A stretch of DNA of 64,000 bases from Sphaerisporangium sp. TRM90804 (GTDB lineage Bacteria; Actinomycetota; Actinomycetes; Streptosporangiales; Streptosporangiaceae): positions 124,001 to 188,000 of the forward strand of contig NZ_JARWAC010000007.1 of assembly GCF_029846175.1 (NCBI RefSeq). Direction: 5' to 3'. A program made the position numbers and the translations under genes. The first letter of the stretch is position 1; every line of letters begins with the position of its first letter. The notes under the pieces are model-generated. The model did not search any database and was not told the DNA's origin. It saw only the letters and a program-made list of their open reading frames with translations. Below, one piece after another: positions 52,206 through 60,700 of the stretch.

Positions 52206-55200
52206 TCACGCCCTCTCCATTCGGGGCAGCCGCTTGATGGCCACCTGCTTGTCGCCGCCGGACGCGGCCGGGGCGGCGTCCTTGCCCGCCCCGCCGCCGG
52301 AGCCCTGGGCGCGGATCTCCTCGACCAGCGCGGCCATGCCCCTGACCGTCGGCACCTGGAAGAGGCTGCGCATCGGGAGCCGCACGCCGAGCTTCTTGCG
52401 AAGCAGGGCGATGAGCTGGACGGCGACCAGCGAGTTGCCGCCCAGCTCGAAGAACTCGTCCTCGACGCTGACCCGCTTGGCGCCGAGGACCTCGCACCAC
52501 AGCCCGGCCAGGGTGCTCTCCAGCTCGGTGCGCGGCGCCACGTGCCCCGTCGCGTCGTCGTCCGCGACGGCCTCGCCGGCGGTCGTGCCCAGTTCCTCGG
52601 CCACGGTGTCCTGCGTCAGCTCGCGCACGCCGGCCACGAACTCCGCGAGCGGGGTCGCGTTCACCACGACCTGCACGCCGAGGTCGAAGGCGACCAGCCT
52701 GCGGAAGGCGTCGGCGCCCTCGGCGGGCGCGATGCCGCGCTTGGCGCCCTCGGCGTCCAGGGCCGCGCCCGCGGCGGCCGACTGCTCGTCGACGGCCTGC
52801 GCGCCGGCCGTCTCGCGGGCGGCCTCGTCGACGCCGCGGGCGACGTCGGCGGCGTCGATCCGCCTGAGCACGAAGTCGGCGACCTCCGCGACCCGTTCGC
52901 CGCCGTCGTCGTACAGCGTCAGGTCGACGGCCACGATCTCGCCGCCCTCGGTGTCGCGGAGCCGCGCGTGGCTCCACAGCTTGGCGGGCAGTGGGGCGAG
53001 CAGCGTGAGGCGCCCGTACCCGAGCGGCAGGTACTTGCCGCCGACCAGGGCGCTGACGAAGGCGGTCGCCTCGTCCAGCAGCGCCGGGTGCAGCGGCAGC
53101 CGGTCCAACTCGGCGGCCGCCTCCCGGCCGGCCTCCAGCCGGGCCAGGTGCTCGTTCTGCCCCATGTGGACGGCGCGCACGCCGCCCCACCGGGAGCCGA
53201 ACGTCAGCAGCCCCGAGGAGGAGGCGGAGAACATCTCGTCGGTGGCGTGGCTGATCCCGTAGGAGCACCGCAGCCGCACCTCGGCGAGGTCGCCGGCGTC
53301 GTCGGCGCGCGCCGCGGCGGGCACCCACGACGCGATGCCGCGCGCGTGTGAGGTGGACCGCTCGCCGGCGACGCTGGTCACCTCGAACTCCACGCCGTCG
53401 CCTCCCGGCGCGAACACGACGCGCAGCTCGGCCGACGCGTCGTCGGCCAGGGACAGCGGCGTCGTGAACGCCACGTCGCGCAGCTCCACGACGTGGCCGG
53501 GGCCGGGGCTGGGGACGGATGCCTCGAAGGCGTGGCGCGCGGTCTCCAGGTAGCCGGTGCCGGGCATCACCGCGACGCCGGCGATGCGGTGCTCGTCGAG
53601 CAGCCAGTGCGTCGCGGGCGAGATCTGGCCGGTGCACCAGGGCAGCCGGTCCGCGGACGGCTCGTGCCGGTGGGTGAGCACGGGATGGTCGAGCGCGGTG
53701 ACCCGGTCGCCGCGCTGGAGGGCGCGGAACGCCACCGGCGCGGCCACCTCCGCCGCCATGCCGACCTCCAGCCAGGCGCCCCAGTTCACCGAGACGACCC
53801 GGCCCGGCCAGGTCTGGGCGTAGGCGTCGAGGAAGTTGTTGGCGGCGCAGTAGTCGACCTGGCCGAACCCGCCGGCGACCGCGGTCACCGAGGAGCACAG
53901 CATGACGACGTCCAGGTCGAGATCGCCGAAGGCCTCGCGCAGCGCGACCGCGCCGAGGATCTTGGGCGCCAGCACGCTCTCGGCCGTCTCGCGCTCCTTC
54001 ACCTCGGCCATGCCGCCGCCGGGCAGCCCGGCCGCGTGCACGACGCCGTCGACGCGGCCGAAGCGGGCGAGCGTCTCCTCGCGGACCCGGCGCATGGCGC
54101 CGGCGTCGGTCACGTCGGCCGCCAGGGTCAGCACCTGCGCCCCGGCCGCCTCCATGCGGCGGATCGCGGCGACGGCGCGCGACGTGCGGTCGGCGCCGCC
54201 CGCGAGGGCGTCCCACTCCTCGCGCGGCGGCAGCCCGGAGCGGCCGAGCAGCACCAGCCGGGCCCGCAGGCGCACGGCCAGGTCCTCGGCCAGGGTCACG
54301 CCGATGCCGCCCAGACCGCCCGTGATGACGTACACGCCGCCCTGCCTGAGGCCCGCGTCCGCGGCGGTCACCTCGACGGGCTCGTAGCCGCGGACCCAGC
54401 GGCGCCCGCCGCGCAGCGCGACCGGGGACGGCGGAGTGCCCTCCTCGGGCCGGTCGAGGGCGGGGTCGCGGGCCAGCTCGGCCAGCAGCGGGGCGAGGTC
54501 GTGGGAGGGGTCCGCCAGGTCGACGTGGCGCACCGACAGCCACGGCGCCTCCAGCGGCACGACCTTGGCGATGCCCGCCACCGTCGCGTGCTCGGGACGG
54601 GTCAGGTCGGCCCCGACGACGCCCTGCGTGCCCGCGGTGAGCACGTCGAGGTGGACGTCGGCCTCGCGGTCGGCCTGGGCCAGCGCCTGCACCAGGTTGA
54701 GCAGGCTGAAGAACCCGAGGTCCTGCGCGGCCCACACGCGGCCGGGCGTCCGCTCGTCCGGCGGTTCGTCGAGCGCCCAGGCGTGGACCACCCGCTCCGG
54801 GACGCCGGCCTCGGCGACCAGCGCGTCGTAGTCCTCGCGCACCCCGGGCCGGACGGTGAACGAGCCGTCCGGCGAGCGCCCGTACGCGTCCCCGGCCGTC
54901 ACGGTGACGACCTCGGCGCCCCCGGCGCGCAGGGCCGCGACCAGCGGGGCCGCCGTCGGGCCCGCGAAGGCCAGGCAGCGCCCCGTCAGGGGCGTGCCGG
55001 TGACGGGGACGGGCGCCTGCCGCCAGGCCGGGACGCTGAACCACTCCTGCACCGGCAGCGCGCCCGTGCGCGGCGGTGCGGGGTAGACCATCTCCGGGTC
55101 GGGCAGGATCGGCACCCAGTGGTGGGAGCGCTCGAAGGGGTAGTGCGGCAGCGGGACGCGGCGGCCCGGCGCGGTCAGCGCCCCGGGGTCCACGGCCGCG

Positions 55201-57764
55201 CCGGCCGTCCACAGGGTTCCGGCGGTGGCGCACAGCACCTGGAGGTCCGACTTGGCGTCCGACGGTCCGGGCAGGCTGGCCAGCGGCGCCGTGCCGCCCT
55301 GCCGCACCTGTGTCCTGGCCAGGCCGGCGAGCTGGCGTCCGGGCCCGCACTCGACCATCAGCCAGTCGCCCTCGGCGAGCAGGGTGGCGACGCAGTCGCC
55401 GAACCGGACGGTCTCCCGCAGGTGGCGCGTCCAGTACGCCGGGTCCACGGCCTCCTCGGCGGTGATCCACGTGCCGGTGAGGTTGGACAGGAAGGGCAGG
55501 CCGGGCACGTGCCGCGTCACCCCGGCGACCAGGTCGTGGAACTCGGCGAGGACGGGGTCCATCATCGGCGAGTGGAAGGCGTGCGAGGTGCGCAGCCGCG
55601 TGTGACCGGTGCCGTCCTCGGCGAGCGTCGCCGCGTACCGGTCGACCAGGTCGTCCGGCCCCGCCACCACGCAGGCCCCCGGGCCGTTGACGGTGGCGAT
55701 CGACAGGCCGTCGGGCAGGCGCCCGCGCAGCTCGTCCTGGTCGAGGCGGACGGCGAGCATCGAGCCCGGCGGGATGCCCTGCATCAGCCGGCCCCGGGCC
55801 GCCACCAGGCGCAGCGCGTCGGGCAGGTCGAAGACGCCCGCGCAGGCGGCGGCCACGTACTCCCCGATGCTGTGGCCGATCATGCCGGAGGGCTCGACCC
55901 CGCACGAGCGCCAGAACCGCGCGAGCGCGTACTCCACGGTGAACAGCGCGGGCTGGGTGAACTCGGTGCGGCGCAGCCGCTCCTCGGCGGCCTGGCGGTC
56001 GGCTTCGGCGGGCATCAGCAGGTCGCGCAGGTCGAGGCCGATCTCGTCGCGCAGGATCTCCGCGCACTCGTCCACGGCCGCCCGGAACGTCTCCTCGGCG
56101 CGGTAGAGCTCGGCGCCCATGCCCGCGTACTGGGAGCCCTGGCCGGAGAACAGCCACGCCACGCGCGGCCGTCCGGCGCTGCCCTTGACCAGGCGCCGCG
56201 GGTCGCGAAGCGCGCGCACCGCGTCGGCGGCGTCCGAGGCTACGACGACGGCGCGGTGCTTCATCTCGCGCCTGCCGGCGCCCAGGGTGAAGGCGACGTC
56301 GGCCAGGTCGAGGTCCTGGCCCGGCTCCTCCAGCCGGTCGGCGAGGCGCGTCGCCATTGCGGCGAGCGCGGACGGCGTGCGGGCCGAGAGCCGCAGCAGG
56401 TGGGCGGTGCGCGGCTCGCGGGGCACCGGGTCCAGAGGGGGCGCCTCCTGCAGCACCACGTGGGCGTTGGTGCCGCCGATGCCGAACGAGCTGACGCCCG
56501 CGCGGCGCGGGAAGTCCTCCGGCTCCCACTTGGTGGGGGCGCTGACGACGTAGAAGGGGTTCTTCCCGAACCCGATCTCGGGGTTCGGGCGCTCGAAGTT
56601 GATGCTCGGCGGGATCAGCCCGTTCTCCAGCGCCAGCACCGTCTTGACGAACCCGGCGATGCCGGCGGCCGGACCGAGGTGCCCGATGTTGGTCTTGACC
56701 GAGCCGATGCCGCACCAGCCGGCCTCCGTCGTGTCCCGGTGGAACACGTTCGACAGGGCCGCCACCTCGATGGGGTCGCCCATGGAGGTGCCCGTGCCGT
56801 GCGCCTCGACGTAGGTCACCGTGCGCGGGTCGGCCCCGGCCACGTCGAGCGCCTGCGCGACGGCGACCGCCTGCCCCTCGGAGCTGGGCGCGGAGAACCC
56901 CACCTTGGTGGCGCCGTCGTTGTTGATCGCGTTGCCGATCACGATCGCGCGGATGTGGTCGCCCGCGGCGACCGCCTCCGACAGCCGCTTCAGCACCGCG
57001 ACGCCGCCCCCGCCGCCCCACACCGTGCCCTTGGCGCCCGCGTCGAAGGCCCGGCAGTGCCCGTCGGCGGCGTAGATGCCGTCCTGGTGGTACTGGTAGC
57101 CCCACTCGGGCGGCATCTCGATCGAGACGCCGCCGGTGAGCACCATGTCGCACTCCCCGGCCCGCAGCGCCTCGCACGCCACGTGCAGCGCGACCAGCGA
57201 GGAGGAGCAGGCGGTGTGCATCGTCAGGCTCGGGCCGCGCAGGTCGAGCTTGTAGGAGACGAGCGTGGACAGGTAGTCGGGGTGGTTGCCGACGTAGATG
57301 CCGAGGTTGCCCACCGAGGCGTGCACGCTCTTGTCGCGCCGGATGTACATCCACTGGTACTCGTCGGAGCCGACGGCCCCGTAGACGCCGATCTCGCCCG
57401 GGTAGCGGGCCGGGTCGTACCCGGCGTCCTCCAGGGCGGAGTGCGCCAGCTCCAGGAACATCCGGTGCTGCGGGTCGCGCGTCTCGGCCTCGCGCGGCGA
57501 CATGCCGAAGAACGGGGCGTCCAGGGCGCCGTAGTCGGCGGCGATGGACGCGGCCCGGACGAAGGTGGGGTCGTCCAGCAGGTAGCCGGGCACGCCGAGC
57601 GCCGCCTGCTCCTCCTTGGTGTAGAACCTGACCGACTCCACCCCGTCCACCAGGTTGCGCCAGAACGCCGGGACGTCCGGCGCGCCGGGCAGCCGGCAGG
57701 ACAGGCCGACGACCGCGATCGGCTCGACCGTGTATTCCTCGTCAGTGCTCATCGGGCCGGTCAT
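52206..57764 (-). CDS. Type I PKS module KS-AT-KR-DH-ACP (malonyl)
   Basis: 1852 residues. KS with Cys in HTACSSSLVALH (near 185), EAHGTGTSMGDP and KTNIGHLGPAAG. AT GHSIGEY (near 632) with HAFHS (near 730), predicting malonyl-CoA. KR with ITGGLGGIG (near 1150) and Tyr-Asn in VDYCAANNF (near 1303). DH follows the KR: HRIAGVAVMPGTGYLE (His near 1393) and HPALLDEA. Carrier FFELGGNSLVAVQ (near 1778). All catalytic residues look intact, so an alpha,beta-unsaturated two-carbon extension is expected. KR before DH is an unusual order. The ATG overlaps the upstream NRPS stop (ATGA); AGGAG precedes it. Confidence 0.9.
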   Translation of the reverse strand: MTGPMSTDEEYTVEPIAVVGLSCRLPGAPDVPAFWRNLVDGVESVRFYTKEEQAALGVPGYLLDDPTFVRAASIAADYGALDAPFFGMSPREAETRDPQHRMFLELAHSALEDAGYDPARYPGEIGVYGAVGSDEYQWMYIRRDKSVHASVGNLGIYVGNHPDYLSTLVSYKLDLRGPSLTMHTACSSSLVALHVACEALRAGECDMVLTGGVSIEMPPEWGYQYHQDGIYAADGHCRAFDAGAKGTVWGGGGGVAVLKRLSEAVAAGDHIRAIVIGNAINNDGATKVGFSAPSSEGQAVAVAQALDVAGADPRTVTYVEAHGTGTSMGDPIEVAALSNVFHRDTTEAGWCGIGSVKTNIGHLGPAAGIAGFVKTVLALENGLIPPSINFERPNPEIGFGKNPFYVVSAPTKWEPEDFPRRAGVSSFGIGGTNAHVVLQEAPPLDPVPREPRTAHLLRLSARTPSALAAMATRLADRLEEPGQDLDLADVAFTLGAGRREMKHRAVVVASDAADAVRALRDPRRLVKGSAGRPRVAWLFSGQGSQYAGMGAELYRAEETFRAAVDECAEILRDEIGLDLRDLLMPAEADRQAAEERLRRTEFTQPALFTVEYALARFWRSCGVEPSGMIGHSIGEYVAAACAGVFDLPDALRLVAARGRLMQGIPPGSMLAVRLDQDELRGRLPDGLSIATVNGPGACVVAGPDDLVDRYAATLAEDGTGHTRLRTSHAFHSPMMDPVLAEFHDLVAGVTRHVPGLPFLSNLTGTWITAEEAVDPAYWTRHLRETVRFGDCVATLLAEGDWLMVECGPGRQLAGLARTQVRQGGTAPLASLPGPSDAKSDLQVLCATAGTLWTAGAAVDPGALTAPGRRVPLPHYPFERSHHWVPILPDPEMVYPAPPRTGALPVQEWFSVPAWRQAPVPVTGTPLTGRCLAFAGPTAAPLVAALRAGGAEVVTVTAGDAYGRSPDGSFTVRPGVREDYDALVAEAGVPERVVHAWALDEPPDERTPGRVWAAQDLGFFSLLNLVQALAQADREADVHLDVLTAGTQGVVGADLTRPEHATVAGIAKVVPLEAPWLSVRHVDLADPSHDLAPLLAELARDPALDRPEEGTPPSPVALRGGRRWVRGYEPVEVTAADAGLRQGGVYVITGGLGGIGVTLAEDLAVRLRARLVLLGRSGLPPREEWDALAGGADRTSRAVAAIRRMEAAGAQVLTLAADVTDAGAMRRVREETLARFGRVDGVVHAAGLPGGGMAEVKERETAESVLAPKILGAVALREAFGDLDLDVVMLCSSVTAVAGGFGQVDYCAANNFLDAYAQTWPGRVVSVNWGAWLEVGMAAEVAAPVAFRALQRGDRVTALDHPVLTHRHEPSADRLPWCTGQISPATHWLLDEHRIAGVAVMPGTGYLETARHAFEASVPSPGPGHVVELRDVAFTTPLSLADDASAELRVVFAPGGDGVEFEVTSVAGERSTSHARGIASWVPAAARADDAGDLAEVRLRCSYGISHATDEMFSASSSGLLTFGSRWGGVRAVHMGQNEHLARLEAGREAAAELDRLPLHPALLDEATAFVSALVGGKYLPLGYGRLTLLAPLPAKLWSHARLRDTEGGEIVAVDLTLYDDGGERVAEVADFVLRRIDAADVARGVDEAARETAGAQAVDEQSAAAGAALDAEGAKRGIAPAEGADAFRRLVAFDLGVQVVVNATPLAEFVAGVRELTQDTVAEELGTTAGEAVADDDATGHVAPRTELESTLAGLWCEVLGAKRVSVEDEFFELGGNSLVAVQLIALLRKKLGVRLPMRSLFQVPTVRGMAALVEEIRAQGSGGGAGKDAAPAASGGDKQVAIKRLPRMERA

Positions 57765-60700
57765 TCGTTGTTCTCCTGTCTGGCCTGGTGAGGCCTTCGC
57801 GACGAGGGACGCGCCTGGCGCGCGGCGATCCGCCGGGCGGCGCGCTCCGATCCTTGGAGCCTTCGGTCGCCGTCCAGGTGCGCGGCGAGGGAGCGGACGG
57901 TCGGGAAGCGGAAGAGGTCGACGATCGGCACCTCGCGGCCGAGGGAGGCGGCCAGGCGCACCTGGACCTGCGCGGTGGCGAGCGAGTGACCGCCGATGTC
58001 GAAGAAGTTCTCCTCTGCGGAGACCCTCGGCACGCCGAGGACCTCGCGCCAGACGGCGGTGATCAGCCGCTCGGTCGCGGTCGCCGACTCCTGGCCGGGC
58101 CCGCGCGCGGGGCGCGGCGCCGGGGCGGGAAGCGCGGCCCGGTCGACCTTCCCGTTCGGGGTCAGCGGCAGGGCGGGCAGCAGGATCACGTCGGCGGGCA
58201 CGGCGTAGCCGGGCAGGCGGTCGCGCAGGTGGCGGCGCAGCTCGCCCGGCGGCGTGCCGGCCGCGGCCGGAACGGCGTACGCGCGCAGCAGGGGGCCGTC
58301 GGGCCGGTCGACCGCGACGACGACGGCGGCCCGCACGCCCGGGTGCGCGGCGAGGGTGTTCTCGATCTCGCCCAGCTCGACCCGGTAGCCGCGGATCTTC
58401 ACCTGGCCGTCGCGCCTGCCGGCGAGCACGACGCGGCCGTCGGGGTCGTAACGCCCGAGGTCGCCGGTCCGGTACCGGCGGACGGCCTCGTCGGGGCCCT
58501 CCGGCGTGAACCGCTCCTTGGTGAGCGCCTCGTCGAGGTACCCCTCGGCCAGCCGGCGCCCGCGCACCACCACCTCGCCCAGCTCGCCCACGGCGGCCGG
58601 CGCGCCGCCGGGCGTCAGCACGAGCAGCTCGGCGCCGTCCACGCCGTGCCCCACGGGCACCGGTCCCGCGGCGGCCGTCCGGTCGGTGATCTCGTACATG
58701 GCCTGCACCTGGGGCGTCTCGGTGGTCCCGTAGGTGTTCACCAGCCGGGCGTTCGGCGCGACCCGCGCGAGGCGCGCGACGTCGGCGCGGGTGAGCCGGT
58801 CGCCGCCGAACAGCACCAGCCGCAGGGCGGGCAGCCGGACGCCCGCGGCGGCCACGAGCGTGGCGAGCTGCGGGGTGACGTGGGCGACGGTGACGGCCTC
58901 GTCGCGCAGCCACGCGGCCAGGACCGCGGGGTCGCGGACGGCGTCCTGCCCGGGGACCCGCAGCGTCGCGCCCGTGACCAGGGGGGTGAAGGCGTCGCGC
59001 AGCAGCGGGTCGTGGGCCGGGCCGGCGAGCAGGGCGAACCTGTCGTCCGGCCCGAGGCCGAAGGCGCGCGGGTACCAGTCGAGGAAGCGGGCGAGCGGGC
59101 CTTCGGCCGCGCGCACCGGCTTGGGCTCGCCCGTGGTGCCCGAGGTGAACGACAGGTAGCCACGCCGTCCGGCGGGCACGACCGGGGCCTCGCCGTCGCT
59201 GTTCGACTCCAGGACCGGCTCGGGGCGCCCGGCCAGTTCAGGGAGCCCGGCCGGCTCGGGGAGCCCGGCCAACTCGGGGAGCCCGGCCAACTCGGGGAGT
59301 CCGGCCAGTTCGGGGGGCGTGACGGTGCCCGGGCAGCGCAGCAGGGCGCGGGCGTCGACGGCCCGGGCCTGGGCCGCCAGCCGGGCGGGCGGCAGCGCCG
59401 GGTCGAGCACGGCCCACCGCGCGCCGCTCGCGAGCACGCCGAGCAGCAGGGCGGGCAGCTCGCGGTGGCGGGCGGCCAGCACCGCGACCGCCTGGCCGGG
59501 CAGGACGCCCGCGGCGGCGACGGCGCGTGCCGTGCGGTTCATGAGGCCGACCAGCTCGGCATAGGTCAGCTGGCCGCCCGCGTCGGCGACCGCGACCCGC
59601 CCGGGGTGGCTCGCCGCCCGGCGCAGCACCCGCTCGACCAGGCCGGGGCCGTCCCACGCGGGCAGCTCGGCGCTCCCGTCGGGAAGCGCCCGGCCCACCG
59701 GGCCCGCCGGTCGGAGCCGGGCGAGGCCCGCCGGCCGGGCGGGGTCGTCCACCAGCTCGCCGAGCAGGTGGACGTACCCCGCGAGCAGGGCCTCGACGCG
59801 CTCGGCCCGGAACAGGCGGGGGTTGTACACGGTGTGGAGGACGTAGCGGCCGTCCCGCTCGGCCACGTACATCGTCAGGTCGAACAGCGAGCCGGGCAGT
59901 CCGGGCGGCAGCGGGCGGGCGGTGATCCCGGGCAGGTCGAGCCGGGGCTCGGAGAAGTCGTACATGTTGAACTGCACCTGGATGAGCGGGTTGCGCGACA
60001 GGTCGCGGCCCGCCACCAGCCGGTCCACCAGGCGCTCCAGCCGGGTGTCGAGGTGGGCGAAGGCGCCCGACAGCGCCTGCTGGCAACCGGTCGCCTGCTC
60101 CTCGAACGTCCGCTCGTCCGCCACGGTGAGCCGGAGCGGCATGACGTGGACGAGGCAGCCGGCCAGCGGCTCGAACGCCGGGTCCCGCCGGTCGGCGACC
60201 GGCGTGCCCACGATCACGTCCTCGGCGCCGCTCAGCCGCCGGAGCACCTGGGCGAACGCCGCGAGCAGCACGGCGTACGGCGTGACGCCGAGCCGCGCGG
60301 CGAGCCGGCGGACGCCCCGGCTCGCGCCGTCGTCCACCTCCGTCCCGGACGCGGCGCCCTCGAACGTCTGCACGGCCGGGCGCGGGTGGTCGCCGGGCAG
60401 GTCGAGCACGGTGGGCGCGCCGCGCAGCGCCTCGGCCCACCAGTCGAGGTCGGCTGGGGACTCCCGGGCCGCGAGCCAGGCGACGTAGCCGCCGAAGGAG
60501 GTCGCCAGCGGCGCGTACGGCTCGCGCCGGTACGCCCGTGCGACGTCCTCGTACAGCACCGCCTGCGACAGGCCGTCGAACACGATGTGGTGCGCCGTGA
60601 CGGCGAGCACGTGCTCGTCCGGCCCGAGCCGGAACAGCCGCGCCCGCCACAGCGGCCCGGCCGCGAGGTCGAAGGTGCGGCGCGCCTCCTCCTCCAGCAG

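Noticed and set aside
52174-57354. 1700-codon reverse frame overlapping the PKS
   Set aside because: Out-of-frame shadow of the KS-AT-KR-DH gene; all motifs are in the other frame.
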